Source: Oxalobacter sp. (GTDB lineage Bacteria; Pseudomonadota; Gammaproteobacteria; Burkholderiales; Burkholderiaceae_D). Taken from it: 7,191 bases of DNA. Where the stretch lies: NCBI GenBank assembly GCA_012512465.1, contig JAAZED010000254.1:1-7191 (forward strand), written 5' to 3'. This document shows positions 1-5,474 of this stretch, piece by piece (the stretch's first letter is position 1; each line of letters begins with the position of its first letter). Below the pieces are notes generated by a model, which did not search any database, was not told where the DNA came from, and worked only from the letters and a program-made list of their open reading frames with translations. The translations under genes and the position numbers were made by a program.

Positions 1-338
1 CCCCAGTTGCCTGCCAGACCCAGGTTGGCTGCGCCATCCCAGTCTTTCTTGCTAGCTGCTTTATTTGCGTCGTAGGCAGCGGTATTGGTGTTACCGTTGG
101 TGCCATCAAACAGGTCAAAACGCTTTTCCAGTTCGAAGGTGGCTTTCAAACCACCGCCGAGATCTTCCGAACCACGGAAGCCGATGCGGTTGTTGATGTT
201 TTCGCCCATGCGGACGTCACGGCCGGATTCCAAGATGTAACCGGTGTCAACAACACCATAAATGGTGACGTTGGATTGGGCATGTGCCACACCGGCAGCA
301 GCGCCGAGTACAGCTAATGCGATTAAAGTCTTTTTCAT
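1..338 (-). CDS. Gram-negative outer-membrane porin, N-terminal part (cut by window edge)
   Basis: Only the first 112 codons are in the window; the gene continues beyond base 1. The product should be a trimeric 16-stranded beta-barrel porin of the Burkholderiales general-porin family (OmpC/Porin_4-like), giving small hydrophilic solutes passive passage through the outer membrane. Residues 1-20 (MKKTLIALAVLGAAAGVAHA) are a clear Sec signal peptide, with cleavage expected before Gln21. The mature start reads as strand 1 (VTIYGVVDTGY), followed by the family hallmark NRIGFRGSEDLGGGLKATFELE for strands 2-3. The stretch after RFDLFDG (NGNTNTAAYDANKAAS) is Asn/Thr/Ala/Lys-rich and probably belongs to a surface loop. 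The ATG at 338-336 is the natural start because it begins the signal peptide, and a purine-rich AGGGAAG lies just upstream. It follows the rib genes on the same strand but 416 bases away, so it probably has its own promoter. Substrate selectivity cannot be told from this part. Confidence 0.9.
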   Translation of the reverse strand, partial: MKKTLIALAVLGAAAGVAHAQSNVTIYGVVDTGYILESGRDVRMGENINNRIGFRGSEDLGGGLKATFELEKRFDLFDGTNGNTNTAAYDANKAASKKDWDGAANLGLAGNW

Positions 339-418
339 TTTTCTTCCCTTTTAAGAGATGTGTTGAAAATCCGTAGTAAAAAATATCCTGCTAAAACTTC
401 CGGATAAGTCATAGCTTA

Positions 419-446
419 ATCATATTGTGACCAACTTTCCAACAAA
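419..446 (-). promoter_or_regulatory. Candidate sigma-70 promoter of the porin gene
   Basis: On the minus strand a good -10 (TATGAT, plus-strand 424-419) lies 16 bases downstream of a poor -35 (TTTGTT, 446-441). Transcription would start near 412, leaving a leader of about 75 bases before the porin ATG. The position is sensible and the -10 matches 5 of 6 consensus bases, but the -35 is weak, so an activator may be needed. This is inferred from sequence only. Confidence 0.35.
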
Positions 447-461
447 TTAGTCACGGTCACA
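426..461. repeat. Inverted repeat TGTGACC/GGTCACA with an extra GTCAC, overlapping the porin promoter
   Basis: TGTGACC at 426-432 is perfectly complementary to GGTCACA at 455-461, with 22 bases between. A further GTCAC lies at 450-454, so there are three GTCAC half-sites, two of them one base apart in direct orientation. The repeat spans the candidate -35 and spacer of the porin promoter, a typical place for a regulator to bind. The arms resemble CRP half-sites (TGTGA/TCACA), but the spacing is far from the 6 bases CRP needs, so the regulator is unknown. Confidence 0.35.
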
Positions 462-481
462 GCAAAATCAGGCAAAAAATC

Positions 482-513
482 ACAAAAATGAGACAAAACT
501 GTTGTATTTTTGT
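482..513. repeat. Bulged AT-rich inverted repeat (possible weak hairpin)
   Basis: ACAAAAAT (482-489) pairs with ATTTTTGT (506-513), and inside them ACAA (493-496) pairs with TTGT (502-505) around the loop AACTG. GAG at 490-492 is left as a bulge. On the minus strand the hairpin is followed by GATTTTTTG, so it could be a weak terminator for the rib transcript, but the stem is nearly all A/T. Confidence 0.25.
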
Positions 514-754
514 AACACATCGCCAGCAGGCCTGCCTTTTTCCCGTATCAGGGAGAGAAAGAAAAACTGCTGTCATTCCCAAGCCGCCTGCCAAACGCCT
601 GACAGTTTACAACCGGCAGCCTTGAGGAAAATATTAAAGCAATTTCTCAAGTTTGTTGCCGATTCAGGTCTGAATACACGGTTTTTTCCAGATTCCTGTT
701 GCATAAATGAGACAACCACACCCGGCGTTTTACCAGCATGGCTGAAAACAACGT

Positions 755-1375
755 TTATTGGCCGTCTGAAAGTGACAGCATCCGCTCCACATAACGCGCA
801 ATCAGATCTACCTCAAGATTGACCTTTTTTCCTGGAGACAGGTTTTTCAATGTCGTCACTTCAATAGTGTGCGGAATCAGGTTGATGGAGAAAAGGCAGC
901 CCTGATCCGTATCCTCGACGCGATTAACTGTCAGTGAAACACCGTCAACAGCAACAGACCCCTTGTAGGCAAAGTATTTCGCCATGTCCTTAGGCGCCTC
1001 AATGAGCAGTTCCCACGACTCCCCCACCGGATCAAAGCGGCTGACAACACCAATCCCGTCAACGTGCCCTGCCACCAGATGGCCACCCAGCCTGTCGTCC
1101 AGTTGCAGGGCCTTTTCCAGATTGATGTCGCCCGGCACATCCAGGCCAGCCGTTCGGTTCAGGCTTTCCCGGGAAACATCCACGGCAAAACCATCATCTG
1201 TTTTTTTCACTACCGTCATGCAGGCGCCACTGAGCGCGATCGAATCTCCCGGCTTGACATCATCCATCGGTAAATCGCCGGCATCAATATGAAGGCGCAC
1301 CCCAGCGTCTTCACCTTCTCCCTGTAGCATAACGGAAGTGATACGGCCGACGGCCGTTACGATTCCTGTAAACAT
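755..1375 (-). CDS. ribE: Riboflavin synthase, alpha chain
   Basis: This 206-residue protein catalyses the last step of riboflavin synthesis, the dismutation of two 6,7-dimethyl-8-ribityllumazine molecules to riboflavin and 5-amino-6-ribitylaminouracil, as a cytoplasmic trimer. The start at 1375 gives the near-universal beginning MFTGIV and has AGGGAG five bases upstream; an upstream in-frame start at 1411 would overlap ribD. Two lumazine-binding barrels are visible. The first spans residues 1 to about 95 with DSIALSGACMTV (44-54) and SRESLNRT (69-75). The second begins near LGGHLVAGHVDG (96-107) and has VDGVSLTVN (143-151) and INLIPHT (164-170). The end, LEVDLIARYVERML, is the expected C-terminal helix. 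Length is close to the E. coli enzyme (213). It follows ribD by 19 bases and is surely co-transcribed. The gene is called ribE or ribC in different bacteria (ribC in E. coli strain literature). Confidence 0.96.
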   Translation of the reverse strand: MFTGIVTAVGRITSVMLQGEGEDAGVRLHIDAGDLPMDDVKPGDSIALSGACMTVVKKTDDGFAVDVSRESLNRTAGLDVPGDINLEKALQLDDRLGGHLVAGHVDGIGVVSRFDPVGESWELLIEAPKDMAKYFAYKGSVAVDGVSLTVNRVEDTDQGCLFSINLIPHTIEVTTLKNLSPGKKVNLEVDLIARYVERMLSLSDGQ

Positions 1376-1380
1376 ATCCT

Positions 1381-1386
1381 CTCCCT
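1381..1386 (-). promoter_or_regulatory. Ribosome binding site fixing the riboflavin synthase start
   Basis: AGGGAG on the minus strand lies five bases before the ATG at 1375. It supports the MFTGIV start over the longer frame beginning at 1411, which would overlap the end of ribD and add 12 residues not typical of the family. Confidence 0.7.
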
Positions 1387-1394
1387 TTGTTTTT

Positions 1395-2477
1395 TTATTC
1401 AAGACGGGCAATCACGCGCAAATCCGGGCCAATCATGGCAATATCCCGAAACTGCATCCGTATCTGATCATCAAGTGAAGCCAATGCAGGTAAACGGCAT
1501 ATGCTGTGCCCCTCATCCATAAGGGACGGCGCCAGATAAACCAGTAACTCATCCACACACCCCGCCTGTACCAGCGCACCATTTAATATGGCCCCGGCTT
1601 CCACATGCACCTTGTTGATCTCCCGCCTGGCCAGCTCGGCCATCATTGCCGGCAAATCAACCCCGCCGTTTTTTCCGGGCATGACGATAATGTCCGCGCC
1701 CTTTTCTTTCAGCAGGGCGGTTTTTCCCGGGTCCGGCTGTGCACAGAACACCCAGGTGCCGCCCCCTGCCAGCACCTGGGCATCGGGTGAAATCCGCAGG
1801 CAGCTGTCCACCACAATGCGGCGAGGCTGGGATGAGACCTCAACAGCCCTGACGGTTAACTGCGGATCATCGCTTTTGACTGTGCCGATACCTGTTAATA
1901 TCGCATCCGCCCGTGCACGCCAGATATGCCCATCATCACGTGCCGCTGGTGAAGTAATCCACTGACTTTGTCCGCCGGGCAATGCCGTCCTGCCATCCAG
2001 GCTTGCGGCTGCCTTCAGCCTCACCCAGGGCCGCCCATGTTCTATGCGGGATAAAAAACCCAGATTCATCTCGCGGGCCTCGTTTTCCAGCACACCGGAA
2101 ATCACATCAATGCCAGCGGCCATCAGTCGGGAAAAGCCTTCTCCGGATACACGGGGATCAGGATCTGTCATGGCAGCAACGACGCGGGACACTCCCGCCC
2201 GGATCAGGGCATCGGCGCAAGGCGCGGTCCGCCCATGGTGAGCGCAGGGCTCCAGCGTGACATACACGGTAGCCCCCTTCACCTCACACTCTTTTCTGGC
2301 CGCATCGTCGAGCGCTTCAATTTCAGCATGGTTGCCTCCGGGGGGGCGGGTGCTTCCCTGACCAATAATCCGGCCATCCCTGACAATGACACACCCGACA
2401 CGGGGATTGGGCGCGACATGTGATGGCGGCTCGTTAACCATTTCTATTGCATAGCGCATGAATTCATCATGGGGCAT
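1395..2477 (-). CDS. ribD: Bifunctional riboflavin biosynthesis protein RibD (deaminase/reductase)
   Basis: This 360-residue enzyme carries out the second and third steps from GTP to riboflavin: deamination of the diaminopyrimidine made by GTP cyclohydrolase II, then NADPH-dependent reduction of the ribose side chain. Residues 1 to about 145 are the zinc deaminase domain. The zinc ligands are visible as His50 in NHAEIEAL (with the catalytic Glu52) and Cys78/Cys87 in TLEPCAHHGRTAPC. Residues from about 149 to the end are the reductase domain, with LKAAASLDGRTAL (154-166), SQWITS (171-176), GIGTVKSDDPQLTVR and RRIVVDS. Length matches the E. coli protein (367) closely, and no key residue is missing. 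The ATG at 2477 has GGGAG five bases upstream. glyA is upstream behind a terminator, so ribD should have its own promoter in 2478-2576. The codons for Arg-Pro-Pro-Gly near residue 45 contain a run of seven C. Confidence 0.96.
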   Translation of the reverse strand: MPHDEFMRYAIEMVNEPPSHVAPNPRVGCVIVRDGRIIGQGSTRPPGGNHAEIEALDDAARKECEVKGATVYVTLEPCAHHGRTAPCADALIRAGVSRVVAAMTDPDPRVSGEGFSRLMAAGIDVISGVLENEAREMNLGFLSRIEHGRPWVRLKAAASLDGRTALPGGQSQWITSPAARDDGHIWRARADAILTGIGTVKSDDPQLTVRAVEVSSQPRRIVVDSCLRISPDAQVLAGGGTWVFCAQPDPGKTALLKEKGADIIVMPGKNGGVDLPAMMAELARREINKVHVEAGAILNGALVQAGCVDELLVYLAPSLMDEGHSICRLPALASLDDQIRMQFRDIAMIGPDLRVIARLE

Positions 2478-2498
2478 ACACTCTCCCGGATCTTACCC

Positions 2499-2520
2499 AA
2501 ACCGGTATTTTATCCGGTTT
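2499..2520. repeat. Perfect 7-bp inverted repeat in the ribD leader (possible operator or hairpin)
   Basis: AAACCGG (2499-2505) and CCGGTTT (2514-2520) are exact reverse complements around an 8-base A/T loop. On the minus strand the loop contains TAAAAT, a fair -10 hexamer, and the repeat ends 11 bases before the GGGAGAG preceding ribD. It could be a repressor site over the ribD promoter or an RNA hairpin close to the ribosome binding site. It does not look like an FMN riboswitch, which is much larger and needs conserved junction sequences that are absent here. Confidence 0.35.
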
Positions 2521-2573
2521 ATGTCTCAGCAATATGACGTACTTGGTACTGCCGAAGCAAAAGCAGGGCCTTT

Positions 2574-2606
2574 CATAAAAAAACCGCCTGTCAGTGCAGG
2601 CGGTTT
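2574..2606 (-). terminator. Rho-independent terminator of glyA
   Basis: On the minus strand a perfect 10-bp stem (AAACCGCCTG / CAGGCGGTTT, plus-strand 2581-2590 and 2597-2606) encloses a 6-base loop and runs into seven T residues, then ATG. It begins 18 bases after the glyA stop codon, a textbook position. It separates glyA transcription from ribD. On the plus strand no T run follows, so it works in one direction. Confidence 0.9.
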
Positions 2607-2624
2607 CGTGAAAGAACCTCTTGA

Positions 2625-3869
2625 TCAGCCATAAACCGGAAATGCCGTTGTCAGCTTTTTCACTTCCGCACGGACACGCTCCAGTACTGCCGGATCTTCC
2701 GGACTGTCAATCACGTCCGCCAGCAGATTGCCCACCATCCGGGATTCCTCCTCCTTAAAACCACGCGTTGTCATGGCCGGGCTGCCCAGGCGGATACCCG
2801 ATGTGACAAAAGGCGTTTGCGGATCATTGGGGACAGCATTCTTGTTGCAGGTGATATGCCCGCTGTTAAGAATGGTTTCCGCTGTACGGCCAGTGATATT
2901 TTTACTGATCAGGTCAACCAGCATCAGATGTGACTCGGTGCGGCCGGAAACAATCCGGAAACCCCGTTCGATAAGGGTCTTGGCCAGGACATCCGCATTT
3001 TTGAGCACCTGCTCCTGATAGGTTTTGAATTCCGGCTGCAAGGCCTCCAGGAAAGCAACCGCCTTGGCGGCAATGACATGCATAAGCGGCCCGCCCTGAA
3101 TGCCCGGGAAAACGGCCGAGTTGATCGGGCGCTCATATTCTGATTTCATCAGGATGAAGCCGCCACGCGGGCCTCTCAGCGATTTATGCGTGGTGGACGT
3201 AACGAAATCGGCGTGAGGAACCGGATTAGGATAAACGCCGGCAGCAATGAGGCCGGCATAATGGGCCATATCCACCATGAAGTAGGCGCCAACGTCCCTG
3301 GCAACTTTTGCAAAACGCTCAAAATCAATCCGGAGCGAATAGGCTGATGCGCCCGCAATAATCATCTTGGGCTTTTTTTCATGGGCAAGGCGTTCCATGG
3401 CGTCATAATCAATTTCTTCCTTCTCATTCAACCCGTATGACACCACATTGAACCATTTGCCTGACATATTAAGCGCCATGCCATGTGTCAAATGGCCACC
3501 TTCTGCCAGCGACATGCCCATGATTGTGTCACCCGGCTGAAGCATGGCAAAGAAAACGCCCTGGTTGGCCTGGGAGCCTGAGTTGGGCTGCACATTTGCC
3601 GCCTCCGCGCCAAAAAGCTGTTTAACACGATCAATCGCCAGTTGCTCGGCAATGTCCACAAATTCACAACCGCCATAATAGCGGCGGCCCGGATAACCTT
3701 CTGCATATTTATTGGTCAGTTGCGACCCCTGTGCCTGCATGACTGCCGGGGAACAATAGTTCTCGGAAGCGATCAGCTCAATATGCTCTTCCTGGCGAAT
3801 ATTTTCACTCTGAATAGCGTTCCACAGCGCCGGATCAACGCGGGCAATGGTCTGGTCTTTTGAGAACAT
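2625..3869 (-). CDS. glyA: Serine hydroxymethyltransferase
   Basis: This 414-residue cytoplasmic PLP enzyme converts serine and tetrahydrofolate to glycine and 5,10-methylene-tetrahydrofolate, the main source of one-carbon units. Family features in order are HIELIASEN (29-37), [15 protein letters not shown] (53-67), [10 protein letters not shown] (94-103), [10 protein letters not shown] (121-130), DMAHYAGL (200-207) with the PLP-contacting Asp200 and His203, and [13 protein letters not shown] (225-237) with Lys229 as the Schiff-base lysine, the same number as in E. coli. [15 protein letters not shown] and the end [11 protein letters not shown] are typical of Burkholderiales. Length agrees with the family (E. 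coli 417). I chose the ATG at 3869 because GGAG lies six bases upstream. The frame extends to a TTG at 3890, but that would add seven unusual residues. A strong terminator follows the gene, so it is probably a single-gene transcript. No riboswitch is recognised in its leader. Confidence 0.98.
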   Translation of the reverse strand: MFSKDQTIARVDPALWNAIQSENIRQEEHIELIASENYCSPAVMQAQGSQLTNKYAEGYPGRRYYGGCEFVDIAEQLAIDRVKQLFGAEAANVQPNSGSQANQGVFFAMLQPGDTIMGMSLAEGGHLTHGMALNMSGKWFNVVSYGLNEKEEIDYDAMERLAHEKKPKMIIAGASAYSLRIDFERFAKVARDVGAYFMVDMAHYAGLIAAGVYPNPVPHADFVTSTTHKSLRGPRGGFILMKSEYERPINSAVFPGIQGGPLMHVIAAKAVAFLEALQPEFKTYQEQVLKNADVLAKTLIERGFRIVSGRTESHLMLVDLISKNITGRTAETILNSGHITCNKNAVPNDPQTPFVTSGIRLGSPAMTTRGFKEEESRMVGNLLADVIDSPEDPAVLERVRAEVKKLTTAFPVYG

Positions 3870-3875
3870 GTCATA

Positions 3876-3879
3876 CTCC
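3876..3879 (-). promoter_or_regulatory. Ribosome binding site fixing the glyA start
   Basis: GGAG on the minus strand sits six bases before the ATG at 3869. The alternative in-frame TTG at 3890 lies upstream of this site and has no purine-rich motif of its own, so the shorter protein starting MFSKDQ is preferred. Confidence 0.7.
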
Positions 3880-3991
3880 AATAAATACAATTTTGTTGAT
3901 GGCCGCCTTGAAAACTGCTGGTGCCGTATTCAAGACAGGAGTTTCCGGCAAAACATTTTTTCCGGTAATTTTATAATGTGAAAAACAGAAT

Positions 3992-4021
3992 ATTTTACAA
4001 TAGGGTTTCTGTTACCAGCAA
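3992..4021 (-). promoter_or_regulatory. Candidate glyA promoter
   Basis: On the minus strand TTGCTG (plus 4021-4016) and TAAAAT (3997-3992) are 18 bases apart, giving a start near 3985 and a leader of about 115 bases. Another A/T-rich -10-like stretch (TATAAA, 3975-3970) lies closer to the gene, so the choice is uncertain. The candidate overlaps the left arm of the long inverted repeat at 4000-4087. Confidence 0.25.
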
Positions 4022-4087
4022 GAAAATGCCGGGCGATCACTTTCTTCGCCAATGCAAGTCCGTGAAGCGCCAGAAAGAAAACCCTAT
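4000..4087. repeat. Long-range inverted repeat enclosing a smaller hairpin, between glyA and the tautomerase gene
   Basis: ATAGGGTTT (4000-4008) is the exact reverse complement of AAACCCTAT (4079-4087), 70 bases away. TTTCTG (4006-4011) and CAGAAA (4071-4076) could extend or compete for the pairing. Inside, GGCGA (4032-4036) and TCGCC (4046-4050) form a 5-bp stem with a 9-base loop. The whole could fold as one branched RNA structure of about 88 bases on either strand. Its role is unknown: it might be a leader or small RNA, a protein-binding region or the remnant of a small palindromic element. Confidence 0.4.
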
Positions 4088-4106
4088 CTGTTTTCCCTGA
4101 GCGCTT

Positions 4107-4112
4107 TATAAT
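4107..4112 (+). promoter_or_regulatory. Consensus -10 hexamer upstream of the tautomerase gene
   Basis: A perfect TATAAT lies 25 bases before the tautomerase ATG, giving a transcript start near 4119 and a short leader containing AAGGA (4128-4132), five bases from the start codon. No good -35 is present 16-18 bases upstream (the right arm of the inverted repeat lies there), so the promoter may be weak or activator-dependent. Confidence 0.4.
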
Positions 4113-4137
4113 CAGCAAAACCCTTAGAAGGATCGCC

Positions 4138-4320
4138 ATGCCAACCATCACCGTTCAACTGCTTGAAGGCCGGACCTCTGAACAAAAACGCCATTTTGTC
4201 AAAGCAATCACAGACGCCGCCGCCAAAACGCTCGATTGCAATCCCGGATCGATCCATGTGATTATCCATGAAATCCGGAAAGAAGACTGGGCAACCGGCG
4301 GTAAACTCTGGAGTGACTGA
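4138..4320 (+). CDS. 4-oxalocrotonate tautomerase family protein (small, 60 residues)
   Basis: The length and sequence fit the 4-OT subgroup of the tautomerase superfamily: small beta-alpha-beta subunits that assemble as hexamers and use an N-terminal proline as catalytic base. After removal of Met the protein begins with Pro1, and LLEGRTSEQKRHFV contains Arg11, which binds substrate carboxylate in 4-OT. Position 39, where classical 4-OT has a second catalytic Arg, is His (in SIHVIIHEI), and position 50, usually Phe, is Trp. So the fold and the Pro1/Arg11 pair are kept, but the substrate is probably not 2-hydroxymuconate, and no catechol meta-cleavage genes are nearby. AAGGA five bases upstream supports the start. 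It is divergent from glyA and precedes cheZ by 166 bases on the same strand; nothing shows a functional link to chemotaxis. The physiological reaction is unknown. Confidence 0.9.
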   Translation: MPTITVQLLEGRTSEQKRHFVKAITDAAAKTLDCNPGSIHVIIHEIRKEDWATGGKLWSD

Positions 4321-4486
4321 CTCGATAACATCACAGATCAAACGCAAAATCAATTACATAGATGACAAAGACAATGCTTGCTGTCGATGCATATAGCATG
4401 TAAAGTATTGCCGTGCGGAATCTTTTATTTTAAAAATCAAAGCGGAAGGCGCTGTTGTGCCTTTTATTATTAACGGAGTGGCATAA
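4321..4486 (+). other. Gap between tautomerase gene and cheZ: leader region of cheZ
   Basis: These 166 bases hold no gene. A weak sigma-70-like pair (TTGCTG 4378-4383, TAAAGT 4401-4406, spacer 17) could start the cheZ transcript near 4413. I looked for a flagellar sigma-28 promoter (TAAA then GCCGATAA) and a sigma-54 site (GG-N10-GC) and found neither in acceptable form. A terminator-like hairpin lies at 4445-4464, followed by GGAG at 4475-4478, eight bases before the cheZ ATG. Confidence 0.4.
4445..4470 (+). terminator. Terminator-like hairpin just upstream of the cheZ ribosome binding site
   Basis: AAGGC (4446-4450) pairs with GCCTT (4459-4463) around an 8-base loop. A G-T pair at the base extends the stem, and the sequence TTTTATTATT follows. 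It may end the tautomerase transcript or act as an attenuator in the cheZ leader, depending on where cheZ transcription starts. The stem is short, so efficient termination is doubtful. Confidence 0.3.
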
Positions 4487-5422
4487 ATGACTGACGAACT
4501 GGAAGCCCTGTTTGACAAGATTTCTGATGAACAAAGGGAACAAACCGATGCTGGAGAGATAAGGTCCGAATCATCATCGGAAGCAGAACCTTCTGAAGAC
4601 GAACTTGAAGCGCTTTTTGATGAGTTGAGTTCAGAAGCCTTGGCTACCGGCAGCGACAACGGTACACCGGCTGAAGCCGCAACAGAAGCCGCCCCCTCTG
4701 AAGACGAACTTGAAGCACTTTTTGACGAATTAAGTACATCGCCATCCGGCGAACAAGCCATTCCCGCAGAAGATACCATTACACCAGAAGCAGAGCTGTC
4801 TGATTCTCTTACCCACCCAAATCCGCTTGATGCGGCTGATCTGCCGCTGTACGATCGGCTCGGCGGCATTTTGAGGCAACTCCACAATTCCATGCGCGAA
4901 CTGGGCTATGACCGTGCCCTGCAGGATGTGGCAGCAGAAGTCCATGATGCAAAAGGACGTCTTGAATATGTGGCGACATTAACGGAACAGGCTGCGACAC
5001 GTGTGCTGAACTCCATTGACGTCGCCATGCCGCAGCAGGAAGAGCTGTCAAAAACGGCTCGTGACCTGGAAGAACGCTGGGCAACGCTCTTTGATGGCAA
5101 TATGGATGTGGATGCATTTAAGCAACTGGCTCAGGACTCCCGGGATTTTACCGTTAATACTGCCAACCGGGCTGATGAAGAAAAGGCGCGCCTGATGGAA
5201 ATCATGATGGCACAGGATTTTCAGGACATTACCGGGCAGGTGATCAAAAAAGTGGTGGGCATTACCAAAAAGCTGGAGCAGGAACTCGCGCAATTGCTGC
5301 GCGACAATGCGCCGCCTGAAACCAAGGAGAAAGTGGTCGACCTGATGGCCGGACCGGATGTTCCCGACAAGGCCATGGATCAGGATGATGTTGACAGCCT
5401 GCTGGCCAACCTGGGGTTTTAA
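4487..5422 (+). CDS. cheZ: Chemotaxis protein CheZ (CheY-P phosphatase) with acidic repeat extension
   Basis: CheZ dephosphorylates CheY-P and so resets the signal to the flagellar motor. The conserved core is residues about 115-275, a long helical hairpin that dimerises into a four-helix bundle. It contains MMAQDFQDITGQVIKK (240-255), where Asp247 and Gln251 correspond to E. coli Asp143 and the catalytic Gln147. The C-terminus (DQDDVDSLLANLGF, 298-311) matches the E. coli CheY-docking peptide. At 311 residues it is about 100 longer than E. coli CheZ (214). The extra part is an acidic, probably disordered N-terminal region with DELEALFDKIS (3-13) and two exact copies of PSEDELEALFDELS (35-48 and 70-83). 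The ATG has GGAG eight bases upstream. cheA follows after 52 bases in the same direction, so the two are likely co-transcribed. No cheY is next to it in this window. Confidence 0.95.
   Translation: MTDELEALFDKISDEQREQTDAGEIRSESSSEAEPSEDELEALFDELSSEALATGSDNGTPAEAATEAAPSEDELEALFDELSTSPSGEQAIPAEDTITPEAELSDSLTHPNPLDAADLPLYDRLGGILRQLHNSMRELGYDRALQDVAAEVHDAKGRLEYVATLTEQAATRVLNSIDVAMPQQEELSKTARDLEERWATLFDGNMDVDAFKQLAQDSRDFTVNTANRADEEKARLMEIMMAQDFQDITGQVIKKVVGITKKLEQELAQLLRDNAPPETKEKVVDLMAGPDVPDKAMDQDDVDSLLANLGF
4589..4735 (+). repeat. Tandem coding repeat in cheZ (PSEDELEALFDELS, two copies 105 bases apart)
   Basis: Bases 4589-4630 and 4694-4735 encode the same 14 residues and are nearly identical as DNA, differing mostly at third positions. 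The repeat unit is 35 codons, although outside the motif the copies have diverged to generic Glu/Ala/Ser-rich sequence. A shorter third copy is at 4493-4525 (DELEALFDKIS). The unit probably arose by tandem duplication, with the 14-residue motif conserved and the linker drifting. Confidence 0.85.
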
Positions 5423-5474
5423 ACAATTATCGTAATAATTTGCTGATAACGCGTATCTGAGAAATGGGTTTCTG

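Larger units (their letters stand above)
339..754. other. Intergenic region between riboflavin synthase and the porin; no convincing gene
   Basis: This 416-base AT-richer stretch separates the riboflavin synthase stop codon from the porin start; both genes are on the minus strand. It holds a candidate porin promoter with GTCAC half-sites (419-461), a bulged AT-rich hairpin (482-513) and a short palindrome ATTCAG-GT-CTGAAT (662-675) followed by T6 on the plus strand. No strong GC-rich terminator for the rib genes is visible. Open frames here (plus 502-822, minus 573-704) lack ribosome binding sites and recognisable protein features, so I do not call them. The porin leader would be about 75 bases if the suggested promoter is used. 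Confidence 0.6.

Noticed and set aside
573..704. Minus-strand open frame of 43 codons (begins MQQESGKNRVF) between riboflavin synthase and the porin
   Set aside because: No Shine-Dalgarno sequence before the ATG and no recognisable features; a frame this short is expected by chance.
761..770. Perfect match to the neisserial DNA uptake sequence GCCGTCTGAA
   Set aside because: It is a single copy inside the last codons of the riboflavin synthase gene, with no second copy or inverted pair seen, and the genes do not look neisserial. A chance 10-base match is acceptable.
502..822. Plus-strand open frame of 106 codons in the gap before riboflavin synthase
   Set aside because: It starts at a non-ATG codon (TTG) without a ribosome binding site, runs into the antisense of the riboflavin synthase C-terminus, and its composition looks random.
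2340..2346. Run of seven G (C on the coding strand) in ribD as a phase-variation tract
   Set aside because: It encodes Pro-Pro within the RPPGGNHAE motif of the deaminase domain in an essential-type biosynthetic gene, and the run is short; no sign of switching.
3930..4151. Minus-strand open frame of 73 codons upstream of glyA
   Set aside because: It starts opposite the tautomerase start codon, has no good ribosome binding site and overlaps the inverted repeat and promoters; no family resemblance.
4401..4460. Possible sigma-28 or sigma-54 promoter before cheZ
   Set aside because: TAAA at 4401 is not followed by GCCGATAA at the right distance, and the GG...GC pair near 4448-4460 has 9 instead of 10 bases between.
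4354..4893. Minus-strand open frame of 179 codons, Ser-rich, opposite cheZ
   Set aside because: It is the antisense shadow of the acidic CheZ repeats (Glu/Ala/Ser codons read backwards give Ser-rich sequence). cheZ on the plus strand has catalytic and docking motifs.
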